DNA from: an uncultured Prevotellaceae bacterium
Lineage (GTDB): Bacteria > Bacteroidota > Bacteroidia > Bacteroidales > Bacteroidaceae
Reading direction: 5' to 3'
DNA: 58,499 bases
Assembly: GCA_937898415.1 (NCBI GenBank)
Contig: CALDLA010000131.1
Coordinates: 1-58,499 of the forward strand
The notes below the pieces were generated by a model. The model made no database searches. It saw nothing but the letters and a program-made list of their open reading frames with translations, and was not told where the DNA came from. The position numbers were made by a program, and so were the translations under genes. Below are positions 48,156-57,600 of this stretch, in pieces. Each line of letters opens with the position of its first letter. Positions within the stretch are counted from its first letter, which is position 1.

Positions 48156-48986
48156 TTATACGTCCTTATAGATATCCTTCATTTCGCAGGGGAACCAGAA
48201 GGTGGCGACCGTCTTCTTGTCGTTCTCCGAATCCATGTAGAACTCGCCTCCAAACATATCGACAATGGCTCTGCAGATGGCGAGTCCCAGGATGGACGAC
48301 TTGCCAGAATGCTTGAGGGCATCTTCCTTCTGAAGGATTGAGTAGATGTCGGTGCCCACCACTTCGGTCTGTCCCATGCCAGTGTAGCTGACGGTGACTT
48401 TCAATCCCCTGCGCTCACAGGTATACCTGATAAAGATATCACCCTGCGTAACGTGGTTTGCAGCATCCGTCAGCAGATGCATCATCAGCTGGTGCATGAG
48501 GTTGGTGTCGAGTATGGCCCTGCAATGAGGCGAGAGTTCAGTGGTGACCCGTACGGTGACGTCGGGCTTGGTGTAGTTCATGGCCTCGCGCCGGTAAGAA
48601 GCCATGAGTTCAGTAAGGTTCACCTCAATGAAGGTGAACGACGGAGTGATGCCCTCGAATTTCGACATTTCGTGAAGTTGGGCGACAAACTCTGTCAACT
48701 CCTGAGTGTGATCAGAGATGTTGGTCACCAGTTCCCTCATCTGAGAAAGATTGACGTTTTCGTCCTTTTCCTCAAGAATCGTGTTGCAATAGCCAGCGAT
48801 GACATTCAGCGGCGAGCGGAGCGTACGGCTGATATTGTCAATAAAGACCGACTTTAGCTGTTCACTCTTCTGAGCACGCTTGATGGCTACGTCCAGTTGC
48901 TTAACATAGTGATGGCGAACCAAGAGAAAGCCTATGCCAATGGCAATCAGCAAGATGATGATGACAATTGTAATTACTGTATTCAT
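48156..48986 (-). CDS. Membrane histidine-kinase-like protein lacking the phospho-acceptor His
   Basis: A 276-residue protein. One membrane segment (residues 4-24) is followed by a HisKA-like helix pair and a HATPase-like domain (about 160-270). The acceptor box, usually SHE-[IL]-R-[TS]-PL, reads ISRTLRSPLN with Arg54 where His is expected. ATP-lid motifs are also altered (YTGMG for the DTGxG box, SILGLAI for GLGLAI). It is therefore probably a pseudokinase or a regulator that works through partners. No response regulator gene is adjacent. 32 bp separate it from nrdD. Confidence 0.75.
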   Translation of the reverse strand: MNTVITIVIIILLIAIGIGFLLVRHHYVKQLDVAIKRAQKSEQLKSVFIDNISRTLRSPLNVIAGYCNTILEEKDENVNLSQMRELVTNISDHTQELTEFVAQLHEMSKFEGITPSFTFIEVNLTELMASYRREAMNYTKPDVTVRVTTELSPHCRAILDTNLMHQLMMHLLTDAANHVTQGDIFIRYTCERRGLKVTVSYTGMGQTEVVGTDIYSILQKEDALKHSGKSSILGLAICRAIVDMFGGEFYMDSENDKKTVATFWFPCEMKDIYKDV

Positions 48987-49018
48987 AATGATTTATTAAA
49001 GAATTGAGGTTATGCAAA

Positions 49019-51253
49019 CTAAGTAAAGAGGTCTTGCGAACCGTGGTCGATATGCGTCACACGGTCGTTCAGTTCGGCCAGCTTACCGCTGTTCCAGCGG
49101 TCGGTAGTGCCAACGAGGTAGCCCGTAATGCGTTGCAGTTTGTCAATATTCCTGCTGCCGCATTTCGGGCAGACTTCTAAGTGATCGTCAGCATTCTCAT
49201 AGCCGCAGTCCATGCAGCGGTTGCGATTGTGGTTGACCGAACCGTAGCCCATGTCGAGGCGGTCCATCATGTCGACCACCGACATGATGACCTGCGGATT
49301 ATGGGTGGCGTCACCGTCAATCTCGACATAGAAGATGTGGCCGCCACGGGTCAGGTTGTGGTAGGGTGCCTCTATCTCAGCCTTGTGGCGGGCCGAGCAC
49401 TTGTAGTAGACGGGCACGTGGTTAGAGTTCGTGTAGTAGTCGCGGTCGGTGATGCCTTTCAGCACTCCGAACTCCTTACGGTCGCGCTTGGTGAACTTGC
49501 CGGCCAGGCCTTCGGCGGGCGTGGCCAGTACGGAATAGTTATGATGATAGCGCTCGCAGAAATCATTGACGCGGTCGCGCATATACGTGACAATCCTCAA
49601 GCCTAACTCCTGCGCCTCCTCGCTCTCGCCGTGGTGCTTGCCGATGAGGGCCACCAGGCACTCGGCCAGTCCGATGAAGCCGATGCCGAGCGTTCCCTGA
49701 TTGATGACGCTGGCTATGGTGTCCTTTCCGCTCAGTTTGTCGGCCCCTATCCACAGGCTCTTCATCAGCAGCGGGAACTGTCGGGTGTAGGCCGTCTTCT
49801 GGAATTCGTAACGCTCGTCCAGCTGCTTGGCCGTCACCTCCAGCATGTGGTCCAGCTTGGCAAAGAACTGGTCAATGCGCTGCTGCTTGTCTTCGATGCC
49901 CATACATTCGATGGCCAGCTTCACGATGTTGATGGTCGAAAAGCTCAGGTTGCCGCGACCGATGCTGGTCTTCGGACCGAAACGGTTCTCGAAGACACGG
50001 GTGCGACAGCCCATCGTGGCCACCTCGTGCTGATAGCGCTTCGGGTCGTCAGCGCGCCAGTCGGCATCCTGGTTAAACGAGGCGTCGAGGTTCAGGAAGT
50101 TGGGGAAGAACCTTCGGGCCGTCACCTTGCAGGCCAGCTGGTAGAGGTCGAAGTTGCGGTCCTCGGGCAGGTAGTTTACGCCACGCTTCTTCTTCCATAT
50201 CTGGATGGGGAAGATGGCCGTCTCACCACCGCCCACGCCCTCGTAGGTCGAGAGCAACAGTTCGCGCATGACGCAGCGGCCCTCCGCGCTGGTGTCCGTA
50301 CCATAATTAATAGACGAGAAGACCACCTGGTTACCGCCACGCGAGTGAATGGTGTTCATGTTATGGATAAAAGCTTCCATCGCCTGGTGAACGCGGCCTA
50401 TCGTCTTGTTGATGGCGTGCTGCTGGGCCCGGTCACGCCCGGTCAGCCCGTCAAGCGGTTTCTTAATATAGTCCATCAGCGGCTCGTCGTACAGGTCCTT
50501 GTAGTCCTCGCCGTTCAGGTCTTCCAGTGCCTTCAGCTCCTCCACATAGCTCATGCGGACATAAGGAGCCATGTAGAAGTCGAAGGCGGGAATAGCCTGG
50601 CCGCCGTGCATCTCGTTCTGGGCACATTCCATCGAGATGCAGGCCAGCACCGAGGCCGTCTCTATGCGCTTGGCGGGACGGCTGGCCCCATGCCCGGCAA
50701 TGAAGCCGCAGGTCAGGATGTTGTCCAGCGGGTGCTGCACGCAGGTCAGCGACTTCGTCGGGTAGTAGTCCTTGTCGTGGATGTGCAGGTAGTTATGCTC
50801 CACGGCGTCACGACTATCCTCCGACAGCAGGTAATCGTCCACGAAGGGCTTCGTGGCCTCCGAGGCAAACTTCATCATCATGCCCGCCGGCGTGTCGGCG
50901 TTCATGTTGGCATTCTCGCGGGTGACGTCGTTGTTCTTGATGTTTACGATGTCAAGGAATATCTCGCGTGTCTTGGCTTTACGGGCGATGGAACGCTGGT
51001 TACGATAGGCGATGTACTTCTGGGCCACGTCCTTGCGGCTCGACTTCATCAGCTCCATCTCCACCATGTCCTGTATCTGTTCCACCGTCATCCGGTCCTC
51101 GCCGCGCTGGGCTATACGGTCGGTAATCTGGTAGAGCAGCCGCTCATCCTCGCCCTTATCGGTGTGTAGCATGGCCTTACGGATAGCGGCCATGACTTTC
51201 TGTTCGTTAAATCCCACTATGCGCCCGTCGCGCTTCACTACTGTCTGTATCAT
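49019..51253 (-). CDS. nrdD: Anaerobic ribonucleoside-triphosphate reductase
   Basis: A 744-residue class III ribonucleotide reductase, making dNTPs without oxygen. An N-terminal ATP-cone (VVKRDGRIVGFNEQKVMAAIRKAM) is followed by the catalytic barrel. The zinc site CMDCG...CPKCG lies near the end, and the glycyl-radical loop is RITGYLVGTTDRWNSGK. All are intact. Enzyme activation needs the radical-SAM protein NrdG, whose gene usually follows nrdD; here the next gene is the histidine-kinase-like protein. Confidence 0.96.
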   Translation of the reverse strand: MIQTVVKRDGRIVGFNEQKVMAAIRKAMLHTDKGEDERLLYQITDRIAQRGEDRMTVEQIQDMVEMELMKSSRKDVAQKYIAYRNQRSIARKAKTREIFLDIVNIKNNDVTRENANMNADTPAGMMMKFASEATKPFVDDYLLSEDSRDAVEHNYLHIHDKDYYPTKSLTCVQHPLDNILTCGFIAGHGASRPAKRIETASVLACISMECAQNEMHGGQAIPAFDFYMAPYVRMSYVEELKALEDLNGEDYKDLYDEPLMDYIKKPLDGLTGRDRAQQHAINKTIGRVHQAMEAFIHNMNTIHSRGGNQVVFSSINYGTDTSAEGRCVMRELLLSTYEGVGGGETAIFPIQIWKKKRGVNYLPEDRNFDLYQLACKVTARRFFPNFLNLDASFNQDADWRADDPKRYQHEVATMGCRTRVFENRFGPKTSIGRGNLSFSTINIVKLAIECMGIEDKQQRIDQFFAKLDHMLEVTAKQLDERYEFQKTAYTRQFPLLMKSLWIGADKLSGKDTIASVINQGTLGIGFIGLAECLVALIGKHHGESEEAQELGLRIVTYMRDRVNDFCERYHHNYSVLATPAEGLAGKFTKRDRKEFGVLKGITDRDYYTNSNHVPVYYKCSARHKAEIEAPYHNLTRGGHIFYVEIDGDATHNPQVIMSVVDMMDRLDMGYGSVNHNRNRCMDCGYENADDHLEVCPKCGSRNIDKLQRITGYLVGTTDRWNSGKLAELNDRVTHIDHGSQDLFT

Positions 51254-51294
51254 AATATCAGCGAAAAATAATTTTAGGTATTAAATTCAGGTTG

Positions 51295-51302
51295 CAAAGA
51301 TA
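51295..51302 (-). promoter_or_regulatory. -7 promoter box TATCTTTG of nrdD
   Basis: Minus-strand TATCTTTG, 41 bp before the nrdD ATG. Confidence 0.65.
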
Positions 51303-51376
51303 ATATAATTCTTCCGAATCCGTATGCTTTCACCCGCTTTTCTCACGTTAATAAATGTCAAGTCGCAGAATATAAT

Positions 51377-51412
51377 AATAGGATTCCCGCGTGTATGCGC
51401 GAGAATCCTATT
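51377..51412 (-). terminator. Terminator after the small YIKP gene
   Basis: A 15-bp stem, AATAGGATTCTCGCG against CGCGGGAATCCTATT on the minus strand with one G-U pair and a 6-nt loop. The wobble is a mismatch on the plus strand, so it belongs to the minus-strand transcript that ends with the 51433-51627 gene. Confidence 0.8.
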
Positions 51413-51432
51413 CCAGTTATTGATGGGTCTTT

Positions 51433-51627
51433 TCAGTCTGCCTCGTCCACGCCCCAGACGTTCATGAGACTGCGGGCAGAGGGGATGATGGTGCCCTCCC
51501 CGTCAATGCCACCGAATGGAATCTCATCCTCGCCGAGCGTTGTCGTGACGTCACCGGAGGCACAGACGAAGGCTGAGCCGTCAACCATGAAGACGGCGGC
51601 CTCTGGCTTAATATATGTCTTTTTCAT
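51433..51627 (-). CDS. Small YIKP-type peptide, 64 residues
   Basis: Begins MKKTYIKPEAAVFMVDGSAF, has FVCASG like the ICYSL segment of the 26473-26610 peptide, and ends acidic (NVWGVDEAD). No signal peptide. It starts 18 bp after the 2164-residue secreted protein gene and is followed by a terminator, so it is the last cistron of that mRNA. An ATG four codons earlier (51639) is possible, but the shared MK-x-YIKP opening favours 51627. Confidence 0.65.
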   Translation of the reverse strand: MKKTYIKPEAAVFMVDGSAFVCASGDVTTTLGEDEIPFGGIDGEGTIIPSARSLMNVWGVDEAD

Positions 51628-51645
51628 TGTTCTGTCCATTTGTCG

Positions 51646-54600
51646 TTACTTCTTGAGTTCCTTTTTGCCATTCTTGATGAACACGCCCTTCCTGGCGGTG
51701 CGCTCCACGCGACGGCCATGCAGGTCGTAGACTTCACTATTCACTATTCCCTCTTCACTATTCACTATTCCCTCTTCACTATTCACTAGCGAAGCGCTGA
51801 TGCCTGTCGTCTCGTCGTCGACGCTGATAGTGATGCGTGAGGCGGCCTGGCCGGCCTCCGCCAGCACGTCGTCAAGGGTGAAGTAGGCGCGGTAGCCCAT
51901 CATCTTGGTCTTGCCGACTGAGTAGTAGAACTTGTTGCCGCTCAGGAACAGGCTGTTGGCCGGAACCACCGTGTTGGCCTGATAGGTGCCGGTCATGCTG
52001 CCGTTGGTGATGCTCTTCGCAGGCTGGCCGCCTGCGGGCGCCACCTGGGCGCTCAGCTCAAACCCGCTGATGCTGCCGCTGGTCTTGATGAGATAGGGCA
52101 CGTTCCTGGTCAGCGTTGTCGCGGTCGAGAAGTTCAGCCTCAGGCTGGTGACCCTGCTGCCGTCCTTGTCGGCCGTGTATCCGGTGAACTCAGCCAGCCT
52201 GCAGTCGTCACCGAAGGCGGCTTTCAATTCTGTGGCCGTCATGTCGAACGGCAGGCAGATGGTGCTCCACTCGCCGGCGTTGATGGTACGTACCACCTTG
52301 ACGTCGCACACGTCACTGCTGGCCGGGGGAGCCTGCGTGAACGCCTCGTTGAGTGTCATCTGCTCGGCGGTGGCATACTTGCCGGCGATGGTCACCGGCA
52401 GCACGTTGTTCGACGGACGCACGTCGGTCACCGCCTCGCTGCCCTCCACCGGCGTGGTGCGCAGGAAGAGCGTCTGTGCGTAGTCGGGCTTCTCCGCCGT
52501 CAGGGTGACGATCTTCACCTTGTTCTTCTTCCCGTCGGCGTCGTAGAGGTCGGCAGCGCTGATGGTCACCTCCTGTCCGACGGGCTCCGCCGACAACGGT
52601 GAGGCGTAGAGTCCTACCTTACACGTCATCTGGCTGCTCAGCGGCAGCAGCGAGGCGTTGTTCACCTCGGCCACGATGGTCGTCGCATCTTCTCCGGTCT
52701 GCTTGCCTAGCATCTTCAGCGCCATGTCCACCTGGCGTACGTTCGCCTGCATGCCGCTCTGCTGTACGCGGTGCGGACGGCGGGCTGCCAGGCGGCGCGA
52801 ATTCAGGGCGTTGCTGTTGGCAGCGATGAAGTTGGCTGTCACATTGTAATTGATCGTTCCGTCGAAGCTGTCGGTCACAGGGTATTTCATCATCAGTTTG
52901 GTCGTCTTTCTCGGCATGAGCCTCACGGTGTGTGTCGTGGTCTCGCCGTCCAGGGTCACGTCGATGCTGCCAATGGGTTCAAAGCCGTTGTTGGTCACGG
53001 TGACGGTGACGGGGATCTCCTTCTCGTCGCTCACCTCAAAGGCATTGTAGTCCACGCTGTGGTCGATGGCGTTCTCAAACTTCACCCCGTTCTCAAGGAT
53101 GGCAGCGCCCTCGTTGTCGTTGGCCACGCAGTAGACTACCTTCACGTCCTCGTCCTGCCCCTGCGCCCAGCAGCCGTCCATCGACACCAACTTCACGTCG
53201 TCGGGCATCGTGGCCACCTCGACGGGTGTCGAGAAGTAGAGTTCCTTGTCGTGGCTGCATAGCTTCGACGTGTAGATGCGGTTCTTGATGGTAAACGTCG
53301 TGGTGCCCTGCACGTCGGCCACACCCTCCTGGTCGTTCTGGTTCCACAGCAGGGCCACGTCGTCGAGGTTCTCGGCACCGTCGTCCACGATGAGCCGGAA
53401 GTCGTTCACCATGCTGCGCTCCATGCCCAGTGCGCTGGAGAGCTTGCCGGTCGGTTGGCCCTTCATGTCCACCGTGCTCAGGCTGATGTCACGGCCCTCG
53501 TCGCCCTGCGTCAGGAAGCCCACGAGGTTCACGCCGCCTACGTGTACCATCTGCGGCTTCGAGCCTGTGGTCCTGGTGGAGCGCTGGCGTATCTGGTTGT
53601 CGGGAGCCACGCTCAGGAACATCACCGAGGCCTGCTTGTCCGTGCTGTTCACGTTCTGCTGTAGCGTCATCATCACCAGCACGCTGTCGTTCTTCATCGT
53701 CAGCTGATAGTCCACGGGGACGTTATGGCTGTCAATGCGCTTCAGCTCCACGGGGTCGCTCCATGCCGTGCCGTCGTAGCGCGACAGCATCAGCGTGCCG
53801 TCGATGTAGCGGTCACCCTCGTCGTTGTACTTCGCCACGCCCTGCTGCCAGATGACGGCTGCCTTGCCGTCCTGCTGCACGGCCGCGCCGGGGGCCACGC
53901 TGGCGTTCTCCCAGTCAGGGTCGCCTATCTGCTGTGTCGCCCAAGGGCCGCCGTCCGTGCGCATGGCCACCCAGATGCCGGTGTTCTCGGTCACGCTCTT
54001 TATCTGGTCGTTCTCGGCCATCGCCTCCAGCTCCGCCTTGTCGATGGGGGTCTTCACCTGCTCGAAGGCCACCAGCTCCAGGCCGCCGGCGCGGGCCTCG
54101 TCGAAGTCGTACATCGGCGCATCGATGCCTGTGTCCACCAGGTCGCTCTTGCTGCCGCTGTAGACCTGTATGCGGTCGTCGTTGTAGTCGCCTGCCGTCT
54201 TCAGGTTGTTGAACAGCAGCGACGTGCCGCCCTGCAGGTAGCGGGGCTGGGCCATGCCGCTCACGTTATTTACAATAGGTGTGCCGAGGTCGGCAATCAC
54301 CTTGCGCTTCAGTTTCTTGTAGTCCCTTGTCACGTTGCGGCTGCTGTAGCTGAAGATACCCGGATTATACCGCGGGTGCAGCGGGTTCGACGGGTCGTTG
54401 GGGCTGTAGTATGTCTTCTGGGCATCGAGGATGGTCCAACTCTTCTTCGTCGTGAAGCACAGGAAGCGCGCCTCGGCGTAGGCCTCCATCGCCGCACGTA
54501 CGGTGGTGCTGGTGCCCGATGTCAGGTTGTCGTCGTTGTAGGTGGGAATCACCACGCGCGAATGTACGTCGAAGCTGGCTCCGCCCCGCACGCCAGCCGT

Positions 54601-57600
54601 GGCCTTGGCTATCCAGATGTCGATGCCGCCGTAGGCCCAGGCACACACCTTCAGGCGGGCCTGCGTGTCGAACTGGAAGTCAATCTGCGGCAGGCTGCCC
54701 GCGTCGCCCAGTGCCGCAGCGCGGTTGACCAGTGCCATCGTTGCGGCGATCTTCGCATCCACTGACATGCCGAAGCCGCCGATGAAGAAGCTCACGTTGG
54801 CCGACGCCTTGGCGGCTGCCTCGAAGGTCAGGCCGCCGTCGTAGAAGTTGATGTCTATCTTCTTCGTCTCGGGGTTGTAGTGGCCGATGCCGCTCAGGAA
54901 ACCCTTGATGCCTACGAAGAGCGACGGCGAGCGGGGAATGTCCTCGAAGAAGTTGTCGTCGGCTGGCTTGGCGGCCTTCACGGCGGCCATGCAGGCGCGG
55001 TACTGCTCGTCGAAGTAGTTCAGGTTGTCGAGCTTCTCGACGAGGTTGGTGATGGCACCGCCGGGGATGAGGTTGTATTCGCACACGCCGCGCACCAGGA
55101 AGTAGTCGCCCTCGCGCTCGATGTTCACCGTGAAGGGCAGCACGGGCGGCGTGGAGAAGTTGAACTTGTCGAACGCCTTGTTCATGTCCTTCATGTCGAT
55201 CTGGTTCGAACGGGCTTCGTCGTCCACCTTCGTCAGGTCGATGCCGTTGCCGGGGATGTTCACGTTGCTGGCCTCCGAGAGTGCGATCAGGTCGATGGTG
55301 CTGTTGTGCAGCGACGGTAGCCCGGCCAGCGTCTCCGTGCCCAGCTTCACCACGGGCTGCACCGTGGCGTCGTCTTCTATCTGGTCCACGAGGTCGAACT
55401 CAAACAGGCAGTGGTTGCTCGTGAAGCCGGGGAAGTCGGCCGTCGTGACGAGCCGGGTACACAGGGGCGCCAGCTGCTGCGGGCCGCACTCGAGCGCCAG
55501 CTGGCTGGTATCGAAGCTGTCCGTGTAGGGCAGGCTGCCGCACAGCCTCACATACTTCGTGCCCGTCCAGCCCTCGTCACCGAACTTCTCGTCGTCCACC
55601 GTCTTCGTCACCGACTCGTAGTCGCCGTTCTGAGAGTAGTCGAGCGTCTCGTCCGGGGTCATCGCCAGCAGGTTGTTGGTGGCGAGCTTCGCGTTCATCT
55701 GTGCATCCTTCACGTTGCCGAAGCGCTGCAGCGTCTCCAGCTGGGCGGTGCTCAGCTGGGTGTCGGTCTCGGTGAGCACGATGGTGTAGCGGCGCGTCTT
55801 GTTGCGATTCTCGGTGCTGAAGTAGTCGTAGTTCCACAGGTGCATCGTGACGAGTGTGGGCTGGTAGCCCGGGGCGTCCACCTCGATGAGCTCGGCATAC
55901 TGTGCGGGGTCGGTGTCGATGAGGTAGCCACCGAACGACGATATATAAGGAGCCGAGCCGACATTGCCCTGGCGTGTCATGTCTTTGTCCACGCAGGCAT
56001 AGCGCAGCGTGGCATTGGTCACAGGCTCGCCCTTGCTGTTCACCACGGTTATCAGGCTATTGTTGCCACCTATCTCGTCCCAGTTGATGGTGAGTCGCGA
56101 GCCGCGCGACGTCCACTGGTCGTCAGGATACAGCTGGGCAAGTATGACACTATAACCATTCTCATCGTGAGCACTCCAGCTTTTGGCGTCTGCAAGCGAA
56201 TGGAATTTCGTCAGTTCTATCAGTTCTGGCTTGATGTTGTATTCCAACGGCTTGAACCAGTCGGGGAACGACAGGCGCGTGAAGACCGACCCGTCGGCCT
56301 TGCAGAGGTAGAAGTCAACGGGTTCCTCGGCATACATAAACGCGTGCCAGTCATCATCACCAGCAAATTGGGTTTTTTGGTATTCCTGACCGTCCCTGAT
56401 AAAACTGAGCCTAAACCTCTTGTCTTCCCAGTTATCGCCATAAGCTGAAGGATTAAAGATGGCAAGCCTGTAAATATTGGTCAGTGGGCTGGTCTTGTAA
56501 GTCCTGTTATAGCGCTTTTCATAGCCGGGGAAGTAAACTTCGACGTTATAGGTGTGACCGTCGGTGGGTGGTCTGAAACTGAAAGCACCGTTGAATTGGG
56601 TCATTTTCTGAATCACCTCGCCATCACACGTCAGGGTGACATCGGCTCCACCATAGAGGTCGTCAAAGGCTTGGAAGTAGCCTATCGGAATATAAGAATC
56701 AACATTCCAGCTAACAATACCTCCATCTTTGAGGTCATTTTGTAAGCTCTCTACTTGTTGGCCAACGTCGATGACTTCTGAAAATGTTGTTGAATTTTCT
56801 GGAAAGCCATCAACATACAATGTCATGTGTTCATATGGGTCAACGGGCACGAGGGTTATATGAGACACAAGGGTATCATTCTGATCAGGGTAATAGACAT
56901 AGGTGTTGAAATCCACCTCTGTTATAGCGTCATTCCAATTACTATAATGAGGCTGATACGTGATGGTGATATGTTCATATTCGCCGTCTTCCACCCTTTC
57001 CTGCCATTCGCTTTTGGGAATATAACTACTGCTTATGTTTTGCTGGGGTATCTTAAAAACAACACTGCTTCCTTTCCTCGCATATCTTATCTCTTGGACA
57101 AACTTGGGGGCGGAACCAGCGATGTATGTCATTTCGCCCTCGATATTGTCGATGACAATATCCCGGTATTTGTACTTCAGATGGCTCGTAGCCACCACCC
57201 GACGTGTCTCACCCTGGGCATTGCGCATATTGATGAAGACATTGGCAGTAATGATGAGATTATCCAGTGTAAGTTCGTCATGGCTAAGTTCAGGATGCTC
57301 CTCCGTGAAGCTGAAGGGCAGGTCGTAGGCGAAAGTACCCGAACCCAAGTTGTGCTTCTTCAGTTTGCTGAAAGCGTAGTGCTCTGTCCAATAAGTGTTA
57401 CCATTTAAGGCATAGCGAGTGTAGTTCACCGTGACATCGTCGTCGATAGGTGTCAGGCCCTCGGCATTGTCCACCTCAAACTGGAACAGCGGGAAGGTCG
57501 TACCAAAATAATATGTGCTGGTGTGCTCCGTATAGATGCCTGTCGACAGGTCTTCATCGAGTTGCCAGATATAATCTAAGACCCCGTGGTATCCCATTTC

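Noticed and set aside
49631..51169. Open frame of 512 codons opposite nrdD
   Set aside because: It is the exact antisense of a well-conserved gene; the translation is Val/His/Leu-rich with no motif and no promoter, an effect of codon bias in nrdD.
53725..54765. Long antisense frames opposite the 2164-residue gene (also 55411-56448)
   Set aside because: The minus-strand gene has signal peptide, promoter and tag; the antisense products are low-complexity and lack any recognisable feature.
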